IMG/VR virus record: IMGVR_UViG_3300042465_002315
Coordinates: 1-40,756 of that record
Source of the DNA: a virus
Length of the DNA: 40,756 nucleotides
Strand: one strand, 5' to 3'
In this document: positions 26,001 through 38,000 of the stretch, in pieces
How positions within the stretch are numbered: position 1 is the stretch's first letter
Layout: each line of letters begins with the position of its first letter
Position numbers and translations under genes: made by a program
Notes under the pieces: generated by a model
The model's database searches: none
What the model saw: the letters and a program-made list of their open reading frames with translations, nothing else
What the model was told of the DNA's origin: nothing

Positions 26001-28971
26001 AGGCGGAAGCGGATATCTAACTTCCGGTAACCAAGCACAAGCCGGAGACCTTCAAACAATTACAATTGCGTCAAATGATCAAAATACTTTTGACAACTAT
26101 TACGGCATGCGAGTAATTATTACTAGTGGTACCGGAGTTGGCCAATACGGATATATTGCGTATTACGATGCGGTTGGTAAAATAGTCACAGTGGGAAAAG
26201 AAGGTACTACTGCACTAACATCATCAGCAACATCTGCCACAAATAACATAATTTCAGTACAAGACACAACATCATTTCCAGTAGGGACAGCAGTAGTAAT
26301 AGTTCCAAATCAACAGAATACTACGGGATTTTTAACGTCAAGAACTATTGTTAACATATCAGCTGGATATATTATAGGAACTACGTTATATGTTACTTCA
26401 GTAACTAGCGGAGCTATCGCGGTAGGAATGGTGTTATCTGGGTCTACTATTTTAGCTAACACTAGAATTGAAGCAAATATTTCAGGATTTAGTGCCGGTA
26501 GTGTTTGGAGACTTAGTATTGGACAAACTGTCGGCACAGTATTAGCACCAGTTGCAATAACTGGAGTTAATAATTTAGTATCATTAACATCAACGGTGAA
26601 CATGTATGTTGGAGAGTTGATTGTGTTTAGCGGTTCAACTTTTGGAAACATTGTAAGTGGAACTCAATATTATATTAATAATATTATAGGATCAACGGTT
26701 GCTATAAGCGCCACAGCAGGCGGTGGCGTATTTACCTTAGCAAATGCCACTGGCTCTATGTCAGTAGTCGCAGGTGGTATGTTAGGCGGCCTAACAACAG
26801 GGCAAATATATTACGTTATTGCTGCAAACTATTCGTTAATAGGATTTGCGGTCAGCACAGTACCGGGAGGTACTGCGGCAACGGTTACTACTCAAACGGT
26901 GGGTAGTTTTATGGCAGTACATGCTGTTGGCTGGGAAAACATTGTAGCAGGCACAGCCGCAGTGACTCCTATAGATTCAACTACAGTATACTCAATTGAA
27001 CCAAGTATTAGATTTGAAGAACCACCGTTTCAAGCGCAATTAAAAGGAATGCCAGTAGGTAACTGGAAATCAGTAGCATTTGGTAACGGTCGATTTGTTG
27101 GAATCTCAACTACTGGAACATCGGTGTATTCGCTAACAGGTAGCGACTGGGTAGCAGGCGGCAATTTACCCGCAGGTACTTGGGCCACGGTAACATTTGG
27201 CGGCGTTAATAATGTATTTGTAGCAGTAAACTCTGCATCGGCCACTGTTGCTTGGACAACAGACGCAATATTGTGGAACACATCAACTAGTTTATCATTA
27301 ACTGGGTTTAACGCAATAGCATATGGAGGCGGAAAATTTATAGGAATAGCACCTGGTTCAACCAACAGCGCAGGCACATCAGTTGATGGCGCAACTTGGG
27401 CCACCCTTCCGAGTCCCTTACCTGTTACTGCAACCTGGAATAGTATAGTATATGGCAGTATCGGAACTTGGGTGGCAATTACAGGAGCTTCTAATAATGT
27501 AGTTGCGTATTCAACCGACGGCGGCGGAACTTGGGCACAATCAACGTTACCTGCTAGTATAAACTGGATTTCAGTAGCATGGGGCAACGGTCGATTTGTT
27601 GCCATTGCGTCGGGATCAGCAATTTCTGCGTATTCGTTTGATGGCATAACATGGATTCAATCAACTCTTCCGGTAGCAACACTGTGGACAGACCTACACT
27701 ATGGCCAAGGACTATTTTTTGCGGTTGCTTCGGGTACAACTGCAGCAACATCAAGCTCAGACGGTGCTTCGTGGCGCAGTAGAAGTCTGCCAAACGGGTT
27801 GGCATGGTCTTCAATAACCTTTGGCAATCCCGCAATAGACTTGATTGTTACACCTGGCTGGGTAGCATTGGCAAACACTGGTAGTATTTCTTCAGCATAC
27901 ATTAAAACAGGCGCTCGTGCTCTTGGACGAGTAACCGTTGCTTCTAGCAAAATAAGTTCAATTAAATTATGGGAACCTGGTAGTGGTTACTTGACCTCTT
28001 CAGCACCAACCGCTACTATAACAGATCCCAATTACACGTTACAAGTAGTAACTCTTTGTAGGACTGCTGCCGGAGTTCTTGGGAATCCAACGTTTATTTC
28101 TAGAGGTACTGGATATCGAACATCAACTACTGTTGTAACTGTTGTTAACGGAACAGGATTTGCGGATATATATCAAACAGCAAAATTTTTAACAATAAGC
28201 GGACTAGCAAGTTTACCTACACCTGGCGCAGCCTTAACTATATCAGGCGATGCAACACAGTATCGTATTGTAGTTATTAATAATCTTGGAGCAGGTACAG
28301 TAAACTTTCAAATCGCTCCTCCATTATCAATTCTAGTTGCTCCTGCGCACGGCGTAGCAACTAGTATTCGACAAAAGTATAGTCAGTGTCGTATTACTGG
28401 ACACGACTTTTTATTAATTGGTACTGGTAATCAAACAATAACTAATTATCCAAATGTGGACGTAACAACTGCGCTACCGTTTCAACAAATCGTTGAAAAT
28501 AATGGAGGTCGAGTATTCCAAACATCAACAGACCAAGACGGTAATTTTAAAGTTGGAAATTTATTCCAAGTTGAACAGGCATCGGGTATTGTTACAATTT
28601 CAGCAGACCAATTAAGTTTAACTGGATTACAAACGTTATCACTTGGTGGATTTTCAATCGGAACTAACGCTATTGTAATCACACAGTTTAGTACAGATAG
28701 TTTTTTTACTGCTAACAGCGATGCTATTGTCCCAACACAGAAAGCAATTAAGTCATATTTGTCAAGAAATATTGCTGGTGGCGGCGCCAATGCTCAAGCA
28801 GGCGCAGTGGTGGCGGGTACGTTTGGAGTAGGCGGACCAAACAGAATATATTCTACAGTTCAAGGGCAGTTGTTTGTTAGAAACTCGATGAATCTTAGAA
28901 AGGGAATTAATGGAACAATGGTTGCTAAATCGTTCTTCCACAGTGGTTTTGGGTCAGGTAACCAAAAATAA
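23029..28971 (+). CDS. Giant modular fibre: eight carbohydrate-binding-like repeats, beta-helix, seven-bladed propeller; 1980 aa
   Basis: Residues 13-440 hold eight repeats of about 50-64 aa with pattern W-xxx-W ... Y-xx-x-D-x-V-xY-xG-xxY-x-C ... H-TS ... W (e.g. RYKIGDIVKYGGIVYTCTLN), like the chitinase-type CBM5/12 fold. Near 496 comes VYYVSPTGTDRPDYG and later IKTGTYNETLPIKIP with GDELRGTVIQPA, a pectate-lyase-like beta-helix entry. From 756 a block shared with the next gene begins: GIRNMTLTG, KSPYTQNVTLFGKGC, GNRSIVANDYTT, GIGVWCTG, LTELVSVFAYYS. Residues about 1344-1620 contain seven W-x-SV-x-[YF]-G-x-G-x-F-V-AI ... DG-x-TW units, suggesting a seven-bladed propeller. The C-terminal domain has GGRVFQTSTDQDGNFKVG and IVPTQKAIKSYLS, typical of large cyanophage fibres. 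It has its own late promoter. Binding roles are inferred from folds; no hydrolase residues were assigned. Confidence 0.87.
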   Translation: MAEFKLNRIRFTWKSDWATATVYTKDDIVRYSGKSYVCLVGHTASADFNTDLEFINTTPQPDLADPKWVLWFDGYEWKGNWERTTFYDLGDYVRYNGIVYICNESHTSASTVTLGLESDQSKWTAYAIGDNWTTDWTPSRRYKLNDLVRYSGRIYKCTLGHTASATTALGLEANSGNWTLLSYGYEWKTDWAINTRYKIGDIVKYGGIVYTCTLNHTSASTLATGIDPNISNWSVLHNGIEYKTYWTASTRYKLNDIVKYGADLYICVISHTSDIGFNTDNFSVWVPGLEFVNAWDAAVYYIKGDIVTYGGYQYTSNTTNNIANIPSTSTVNWTLLVKNYNIRNEWDSAIAYKTGDLVRRGGYLYVAVADSINQDTLNNTAFWEIVIPSMKWMNRWLISTTFTIGDVVTYYSTAYICTNTHLSANPPTIDTGNWDIYVRGEQFETLQTQGDIQSFNQGVPAAVAIGVDGALLKAKISPSTLLSVPSWDSWGIIGKVYYVSPTGTDRPDYGLTVQTAWRTVKYACEQGGGSPAPGQPNGPLVGPATINIKTGTYNETLPIKIPAGVALVGDELRGTVIQPAVVINCIATASSSSTNRITVNTTVGITANINIQIVTPTIITTATATSSDGNKITLGFTIGAYINMPVVFTGPSSFGNIVAGTTYYIQSYDSVTATITVSAAFGSSVIVTQIDAAGAMTATLGGFAGLESGQTYYVIGSSITPTTFQVSFTANGVVPLPLTDTVDQSAAVYGGDAIKDMFYVRNACGIRNMTLTGLLGGLGPANSYGSKRPTGGAYTSLDPGTGPDDTSVHITTKSPYTQNVTLFGKGCVGLKIDGTLHNGGNRSIVANDYTTLISEGIGVWCTGPSSLTELVSVFAYYSHCGYIAENGGRIRATNGNTSYGDYGCVAEGFDLTEVPITGTVNNRNQHAQIASAFIGEATNKLLKLEFSNAGQNYTGASFAFTGAGSGASVIADEFRDNGIFESRILGSDFSAGGSGYLTSGNQAQAGDLQTITIASNDQNTFDNYYGMRVIITSGTGVGQYGYIAYYDAVGKIVTVGKEGTTALTSSATSATNNIISVQDTTSFPVGTAVVIVPNQQNTTGFLTSRTIVNISAGYIIGTTLYVTSVTSGAIAVGMVLSGSTILANTRIEANISGFSAGSVWRLSIGQTVGTVLAPVAITGVNNLVSLTSTVNMYVGELIVFSGSTFGNIVSGTQYYINNIIGSTVAISATAGGGVFTLANATGSMSVVAGGMLGGLTTGQIYYVIAANYSLIGFAVSTVPGGTAATVTTQTVGSFMAVHAVGWENIVAGTAAVTPIDSTTVYSIEPSIRFEEPPFQAQLKGMPVGNWKSVAFGNGRFVGISTTGTSVYSLTGSDWVAGGNLPAGTWATVTFGGVNNVFVAVNSASATVAWTTDAILWNTSTSLSLTGFNAIAYGGGKFIGIAPGSTNSAGTSVDGATWATLPSPLPVTATWNSIVYGSIGTWVAITGASNNVVAYSTDGGGTWAQSTLPASINWISVAWGNGRFVAIASGSAISAYSFDGITWIQSTLPVATLWTDLHYGQGLFFAVASGTTAATSSSDGASWRSRSLPNGLAWSSITFGNPAIDLIVTPGWVALANTGSISSAYIKTGARALGRVTVASSKISSIKLWEPGSGYLTSSAPTATITDPNYTLQVVTLCRTAAGVLGNPTFISRGTGYRTSTTVVTVVNGTGFADIYQTAKFLTISGLASLPTPGAALTISGDATQYRIVVINNLGAGTVNFQIAPPLSILVAPAHGVATSIRQKYSQCRITGHDFLLIGTGNQTITNYPNVDVTTALPFQQIVENNGGRVFQTSTDQDGNFKVGNLFQVEQASGIVTISADQLSLTGLQTLSLGGFSIGTNAIVITQFSTDSFFTANSDAIVPTQKAIKSYLSRNIAGGGANAQAGAVVAGTFGVGGPNRIYSTVQGQLFVRNSMNLRKGINGTMVAKSFFHSGFGSGNQK

Positions 28972-28998
28972 CATAACAAAAGTACATATTAACAAATG

Positions 28999-29006
28999 AA
29001 TAAATA
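28999..29006 (+). promoter_or_regulatory. Late-promoter-like AATAAATA
   Basis: GAATAAATAC sits 26 nt before ATG 29033, after the 1980-aa gene and before its larger paralogue. CGGAG (about 29021-29025) is the ribosome site. Confidence 0.6.
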
Positions 29007-29032
29007 CATTACAATGAACATCGGAGCATCGA

Positions 29033-32000
29033 ATGGCTGAATTTAAATTAGGTAGAATCCGCTTTATCTGGAAGAACAACTGGGCAGCGGCTGTAACATA
29101 TGTCAAGGACGACATTGTTAGAAATGGTGGAAAAACTTATCTATGTGTGATTGGCCATACAGCTGACGCTAATTTCTATACCGACTTGAATAATGCTCCA
29201 ACAAGATGGAATCAAGTATCTGACGGTTCTGAATGGAAAGATAACTGGACAACTGGGTTTTACTATAAAGTTAACGATCTAGTAAAATACGGCGGAAGAA
29301 TTTATCTATGTAACACAGCGCACACTAGCAATGCGGCAGCATCTTCAGGCACAAGCCCAGAAACAACCGCAGGCCTTGAAGCAGATCAAAGCAAGTGGGA
29401 TTTATATGCTAGTAGTTTCAACTTTAGAGATAACTGGGCAACAAGTCAATTTTACAAAATTGGGGACGTAGTTAGATACGGTGGTATTTCTTATGTATGT
29501 AACACAAGTCACACTTCAAGCTCTACAGCTTCAACTGACATCGACGGATTAGAAGCAGATCAAGGCAAGTGGGATACTTACGCCAAAGGCCTTGACTGGA
29601 TCGGCAATTGGACAACCGGCTATCGTTATAAGAGAAATGACGTTGTGCTATACGGCGGAACAACTTATGTATGTAACACTGGCCACGCTTCGGCAGCAAC
29701 TGCAACACTAGGACTTGAAAACGATCAAGGATTATGGGATTATTTCCATAAGGGGATTACATTCTTAGGTACTTGGAGTGGCAGCACAGTACGTTACAAA
29801 GTAAATGATGTTGTCAAGTACGGTGCCGATCTTTGGATTTGTACCTTAGACCATACATCAGCTGCACTGTTTTCAGATGCTACTAATTGGTCGTTGTTTG
29901 TTGGCGGATTAGAATACGAAAACAGCTGGTCAGCTAGTGAAGTGTATCAACCAGGTGACGTTGTGTCATACGGTGGCTATGCATACATTTCTAAAACAAA
30001 TCATACCAATAAAATTCCAACTAGCAATCTTTCTGATTGGGATCTATTTACTACTGGATTCAGTTTCCAAGGTGACTGGGCAACTGCTACAGATTACAAA
30101 GTAGGACAAGTTTTAAGATTAAATGGGTACACATATGTTGCCCTATTAGATCATACTTCAAGCGCATTAAATATTCCGCCTGATCTTACCAACTGGTCTA
30201 GATTAAACAGCGGCGTTAAATGGGCGGCCACTGGCCAAACATTTGCCGGTGTAGTAGGTTCAAACTTAATTGGCAGCGGTACCGGAGCATCGTTTAACAT
30301 TACGTTAGTAAACACTAGATATACTGCTACAGTTAATGCTGCAGGATCTGGGTACATTACCGGAAATACTGTTACTATCTTAGGAACTCAAGTAGGCGGA
30401 ATCTCCCCGGCTAATGATGTCATATTAACAATTACTGCTACCGCAGGCGCAGTAGACTCAGCAACTACATTAGGTTCTTCTGTATCATGGAAAACTGGAG
30501 TGTCATATGTCCTAGGCGATGCTGTAGCATTTGGTGTTAATAGCTATATTTGTATACTTGCTCACACTGGCGGCACGCCAAACAGACCAGACAACGATGT
30601 AACTGGCACCTATTGGAATTTATTATCAGCAGGAGCAATTACATCTGTGCTAACCACACAGGGCGACACGTTATATATGGGTGGAGCAGGACCAACTAGA
30701 TTACCAATTGGGACTGACGGACAAGTATTGCGTGTTAACGGTACAACACCGCAATGGTCATATTTTGGTGTAGTTAACAACATTGTATATGTAGCACCTA
30801 GCGGTACTGATGTACTGGGCGCAGGGCAAGGCCTAACTATTGACAAGCCTTGGAAAACTGTTAGATTTTCAGCTCGACAAATTGAAGAAGGATATTTAAA
30901 TCCTAATGCTGCACTGCTACTTACAAAAAATAAACAATTTATAGTTAAAGAACTTTCTAACTATGTTACATATACTAGTAGAGTAACAATTACATCATCA
31001 AACGCAACGTTATTTACTACGTCAACTTCAACGTCAGTTTTATCAGTGGGTATGCCAATTAGTTTTACTACTACTGTGGGCGGAGTTACTCCGGGAACAA
31101 CATATTACGTATTTGATATTCCTGCCGGCGGAACAACATTTGGAATAACAAATGCTTCTGGCGGCACCCGACGAACGTTATCGGTAGAAACAGGCGCAAA
31201 CGTTGGATCGTACGTATTCAGCACAGTACCAACAGAAAGAGACGCTGGCATTATTGTTGATGCGTTGGCATTTGATATTAGCCATAGCGGGACTTTACAG
31301 ACAACAACGGCAGCTCTAGCATATTTTGCTCCAGGTGGCGCGACATTTGCAGCAGGAAATATTCCTGGAGAAATTCCACAATTTATTCGAGCACTAGATT
31401 ATCTTAAAAATAAATTAGTAGTTAATATTTTAACAAATACTTCTCCAGTAGACAACTATCAAACATTAAATAGCGTATCTGCATCAGCACAGGCTAAACA
31501 AATTATTGATCCTATTATCCCTGCTGAAATTGGAACTTCAACTACTGCTACAAATCTAGTAAGTATTATTACTACAGGTTTGGCTTCAGGTACAACATCA
31601 GCAATTCCTGCTGTTATAAATCCTGGTACAACTATTTCAGTTAAAACTGGCACATATTCAGAAACATTGCCAATTATAGTTCCTAAGAACACTGCGGTTG
31701 TTGGCGACGAATTACGTAGTAGTGTAATTCAACCAGCAACGGCCGATATGACATTAGTTACTGATAAGCCAAAAACTATATCAGTGTTAAACAGACTAAA
31801 GGCAATTGTTCCTAACCTAGTAACTAATACTGCGGTGACACCTACAAGCGGTAATACCGCATCTCAGGTGTATTTAGGTTATGCCGGAACAACAGCAACA
31901 TCATCAGTATCAGCAAATCTTATTACAATATCAGACATTGTTGATAATGGTTTAGGAGTAGTACCGGCATTCACGTTACCTGATCCTACAAGCTACGATA

Positions 32001-35000
32001 CTGGATATTTTAATGCTCGCAGATTGATTGTTGCGAACAAGGCATTTTTAGTATCAGAAGTTAGTGCGTGGATTAACGCACAGATTGCAGGCAACATTGC
32101 TCCGTTTGTTGGATTTACATATGGTGGAGTAGATCAGACAAGTTGTGAACGTGATGTTGGTTACATTGTTGATGCTGTAGTTTATGATTTAACATATGGT
32201 GGAAACTTAGAAACTCTAGTTGCCGGTCGCTCATATTATACATTTGGAGCATACGTTGGTGATCCTGCTTCAAAGCTTCGTGCGTTAGCAGTTCAGGCAC
32301 GTATTAAAGATATCATTGATAATATTGCTACAGGTAATACTGCGGGCTGGACCAAAACTACTGGACTGACTCAGGATGTAAGCGGTACTGCGGGATCAGC
32401 TAATGCGGCAGCATTTGCTCAAGCACGTATTCAAGATATATACACTACAATTAACACTGGTACACCTCCAGCAGAACTTACACCAAGCATTACATGGGTG
32501 AGTACACTTTTACAAATGGCTGCAGCAGATGTTCAAGCAAGAAAAGCCTCAATACAAGCAAGTGCCGTAGCGTGGGTTCAATCAAACTATCCGTTGCTAG
32601 TGTTTAACACAGAAACATGTTCACGAGATGTTGGTTATATTGTAGACGCATTAACATACGATTTAATGTTTGGTAGTAATTTTAGATCAGTTAAAGCTGG
32701 AATGAGTTATTATACCGCACAAGCCGCTTTAGTAGTTGGTGCGCAAAAAGCCGCACAGCTAGGTATGTTGGCGTATATGTCAGATATTGTTACAGACATT
32801 ACTACTGGTATTGGAAGTAGCGGTATTGGCAGTAGCGCATCAGTAGCATCTATCTTGACCAACTCTGCAATCATGAATGATATTGTTCAGAACGGTCTAA
32901 CAGCAGTTCCAACATTTACATTTACTAACCCAACAGGATATAACACTAGTTTCTTAGCAGGGTATGGTGACGGTAAAGCACAAATTGTACAAAACTATGC
33001 GTTTATTAAAGATGAAGTTTCTAGTTATTTAAATACAAACTTTAACGCAGTATGGGTAGCATTAGGCGTCGGCGGCCAAGCAAACTGCCAACGTGACGTA
33101 GGATACATCCTTGATGCTTTACAATATGATATGACTTATGGCGGCAATACGCAAACATTAATTGCCGGTAGTGCATATTATTCTAATGCTACATTAACCA
33201 TTGCGTCAATTGAAAAAACAGCAACTATTGCGGCATATACATGGTTGAAAAGTTTTATTGATAATATTGTTATTAAAGATACCGCAGGCTGGACTAAAAA
33301 TTCAGCACTTAGTCAAGTAGTTACAGGAACTGCCGGTTCAGCAGGCGCCGCAACATTTGCTCAAGATCGTGTTCAATCTATCATAGATTGGATTACTAAC
33401 GGCACAGCCCCGGCAACAATTCTTCCAACGGCAGCGATTGCCTTGGCTAGTACTCCTTTGCAAAATGCTTACAACGCACTACAATTAGCAAAAACTGAAA
33501 TTCAATCTGACGCAGTAAGTTGGGTTCGCAAATTTTACCAAGCGTTAAATTTTAATAGTGACACTTGTTATAGAGATGCTGGATATATTGTTGATGCGTT
33601 TAGCTATGATTTGATGTTTGGTACTAATTTCAATTCAATTACTGCAGCAATGTCTTATTACAGAGCAACAACAAGTGCGCAATATGTACTGGCAAATCAA
33701 GCAACTGCCGAACGTGGCGCAATTAATTTTATAGCTCATAAAGCTAAGAAAATTGCAGCATACGACACTGCTGAACAAGTAATAGTGTCAATTGATGATA
33801 TGATTTTATCAATTGCCGGTACAACAACATTTACATCCATTGCTACTCAAACATTTGTAGGCGGCAATATTACTATTCCTAGTACTGCTGGAATGATGCC
33901 TGGAATGCCAATTACATTTGATACTGCTGGCGTAGGAACTCTCTCTACTGGACGAAAATATTGGATTGTGGCAGTTACAAATTCAACAACGTTTACAATT
34001 ACAGAAACATACGGTAGTGTTGTTCTTAAAACATTAACAGCTGATAGTGGTAACACCTCATTCACCATTGGTGAAGTTGTTGAAACTACAGGAACTGGAT
34101 CATATAACAATGTTGTAACTTCAATTAACGGTGCTGAAGTATTACGTGCTAACGCAACATTTTTATCAAACGAAGCTACTGCGTGGGTAGACTATACTTA
34201 CAGCAACACTATAGTAAGTACTGACGGTACAAATAACAGAGCGATCACCGGTACCAATCATAATTTTGTTGTAGGCGACCCTGTAGTATTTTCAGGAACT
34301 ACTTTTGGAAATATTGTAGCAGGAACTGTTTATTACATCTTAACAACACCTACAACAAACGCATTTACACTAACAGCAGTTCAGGGATCAGCAACGGTAT
34401 TTCCGCTAGTCACAGCGTCTGCCTCGCCAGACCCGTTTGCCGTAAAATATAATTTTAGTATTACAGAATATAAGAAAAATACAGCCGCTTACATTAATGC
34501 GCTAGTGTACGATTTAGCTCTCTTAGGAAATTACAAAGCATTACGTGCCGCTACAATATATAAACATTCAGTATCTGGATCAGTATTATCAGATATGTTC
34601 TTGTTACGTAATGGAACAGGCTTAAGAAACATGACATTAAGCGGATTAACTGGTACACTAACTGCTGCAAACAGCTACGGAACTAGCCGAGTAACTGCTG
34701 GAGCATACAGTTCGTTAGATCCTGGATACGGTCCTAACGACAAAAATGTATGGATAAGTCCAAAAAGCCCGTACACTCAAAACGTAACAATGTTTGGTAC
34801 TGGGTGTATTGGTATGAAAATTGACGGAGCATTACACAGTGCTGGTAACAGATCTATTGTTGCTAACGACTATACTACCATTCTAAGTGATGGAATTGGC
34901 GTATGGTGTACTGGATCGCAAGCACTAACTGAGTTAGTATCCGTGTTCGCATACTATTCATATGCTGGTTATCTAGCTGAACTTGGCGGTAAAATGCGAG

Positions 35001-38000
35001 CAACCAATGGTAATAACTCTTACGGTACCTATGGATCATTAGCTGAAGGTGTTGACACTTATGAAGAGCCTATTATAGCAAGAGTTAACAACCGATATTA
35101 TCAAGCAGAAATAGGTGCAGTATTAACAGACAGTACTGATCGAATTTATCGTATTGAATTTGTCAATGCCGGCACAGAATATAATTCTGCAACATTTAGT
35201 ATTAGTGGAACTGGATACGGAGTGACCACTGTAGCAAATGAATTTAGAGATAATGCAGTATTTGAATCTAGAGTATTAGCTAATGGTGCTAACTACATAA
35301 CTCAAACTAACGTAGCTCAAGGCGGCACTGCTACAAGTATTGTTATTGCGGCAACTGACGCAGGTATTACTGGCGCATACATCGGTATGCGTGTTATAGT
35401 TACCGGTGGTTCTGGTGTTGGACAAACTGGTTACTTTACTACCTATAACAACGGTACTAAAGCAGGTATTGTAGCTAAAGAAAGTTTTACAACACTATCA
35501 ATATCTGCCGCAGGATCAAGTTTACTAACAGTTGCTGACACGACATCTTTATATGCTAACATGCCAGTGATACTTACTGGCGCACTGTTAACTGGTATGT
35601 CTACAATTGCGTTAGGTACAATTTATTACGTAATTGGATCATCTATAACTTCAACACAGTTCAGTGTTGCATCAAGTTCAGGCGGCGTAGTGGCTGTGGC
35701 AGTGGGAACATCATCTAGCAGTAGCGGATTAATTTTAAATGCTGTTGGATGGGATCATATAATTACTGGTACAGCAATAGTTAGCTCACTGGATTTAACA
35801 TCTTCATATATTATTGAACCAAGAATAACATTTACTAGTCCTACATATTCGGCAACGTCACGCACCTCAATAAGCAGTGCCTGGTCAGATTGCGTATACG
35901 GTGACACTATAGTAAATTATAACGGTGTAGCAAACGCAGGTGTAACAGCCACAGGCGGCAGTGGTAGCGGAGCAACATTTACAGTAGCAAGAACTGGTAC
36001 TGCGTATGTTGTAACTACTAATACCGCAATATCTGGTCAAGGCGGCACGCTATATAAAATTGGCGATGTACTTACTATTCCAGGAACAAGTGTTGGGGGT
36101 GTAAGTACTACTAACAATATAACAATTACAGTAACATTAGTTGCTACTGCTCCATCTAGTGGAATATCAATTGGCGCAATTCTTAACTTTACATATACTG
36201 GTGTTGGCGCTGGCGGTTACTTTGTTGCGCTTGCCGCTGGTAGTGCAGCTACTCAAATTAGTTCAGATGGGACAACTTGGGCAACGGGCGGTGCGTTAAC
36301 TTCTAATACATTGTGGAATTCAATAGCATACGGTAACGGACGATGGGTTACTGTCAGCAATTTTGACGCTTCCTCAAACTATACTACCGATCCAACGGCC
36401 TTGTGGACCGCAGGCGGAACACTAGGTGGAGGTGCTGGCTGGCAATCTATATGCTACGGCAACGGCGTATTTATGGCAGTAAAAACTGGTAGTACCAGCG
36501 CATCTTACTCGACAAACGGTACTACTTGGAATGCTACCGGTGCGTTACCGGCTAGCGTTAACTGGACTGGCGTTGCTTACGGTGCCGGAACATATGTGGC
36601 CATTGCGTCAGGCGGCACCCAAGCGGCATCAAGCGTGGACGGACTGTCATGGATATCACGAGCATTACCGGCAATAGCCAACTGGTCAAGTGTGACTTTT
36701 GGTAAAGGCGTGTTTGTTGCTGTTGCTACTGGAAGCAGAATTACAGCATACAGCAAAGACGGACTTACTTGGATACAGTCAAGTGCCGGAATGCCAGTAA
36801 GTCAAGCATGGACCAAAGTTCGTTACGGACAAGGATTATTCTTTGCTGTCGCAACCGGGTCGACAACCGCTGCCGCAACATCAGAAGACGGAGCAAATTG
36901 GACTCCAAGAACTCTAGCAGGAGCCGCGGCAGCATGGCCAGCTATTGCGTTCGGTAATCCAAGTTCTGTACCTTTATGGGTTGCGCTAACCACATCAACT
37001 GTTGTGGCAAACAGTATTGTTGCCGGATGTACAACACAAGCAAGAGTAAAAGTATCAGCAAATTCAATTAGTGAAATTCGACTAATAGAGCCAGGAAGCG
37101 GATATAGTACAATTCCGTCATTGACTATTACTGACCCTAATCAAACTAGCACAGCTACTTGGTCAACTCGAATTGGTGTAGGAGCACTGGCAAATCCAAC
37201 ATTTACCAACAGAGGATTACAATTCGCAACTGCAATTGCAACAGTTGAAGGTAATGGATACGCAGATAAGTTCCAACCTGGATATTATATCAACGTATCA
37301 GGACTAACAACTAGTCCAACTCCTGGATCAAACGTGGTGTTTGCAGGAGATAGTACATTCTATAAGTTAGTTGCGGTAAACAATTATTTAGGTACAGGTG
37401 GCGGTCAAAGTCCGTACACCGCAAGATTCCAAATAAGTCCACAATTTACACAAGTTACTGCTCCGGCACATACTACTTTAACAACTATGCGTATTAAGTA
37501 CAGTCAAGTTCGATTAACAGGGCATGACTTTTTAAGCATTGGAACAGGCGGCACAACTACTACTAATTATCCGGGTATCCCAACACAGCCAGCAGACGTT
37601 ACAAAACAAACAGTTGGCAACGGTGGCGGACGAGTATTCTACACAAGTACAGATCAGGACGGTAACTTCACAGTTGGTACATTGTTTAGTGTTCAGCAGG
37701 CAACTGGTGTAGCAAGTATTAATGCTGACGCATTTAACTTGGCAGGCTTAAACTCATTAACATTAGGTTCAGTAGCATTGGGCGGAACAGGAGCAACTAT
37801 TACTAGTTTCTCAACAGATCAATATTTTAGCGCAAATAGCGATAATATTGTACCCACACAAAAAGCTATTAAAGCATACATTAGTAGCCAAATTGGTGGC
37901 GGTTCAAGCGCATTGAATGTAAATACACTAACGGCGGGTGTTATCTATATTGCCGGTAATAGTATTAGTACTACTACTGGTGTACAGATTAACGTAACAG

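Noticed and set aside
31235-33680. CRISPR-like regular spacing
   Set aside because: The periodicity is in protein-coding repeats of about 158 codons with no identical short DNA repeats; nothing else in the window resembles a CRISPR array.
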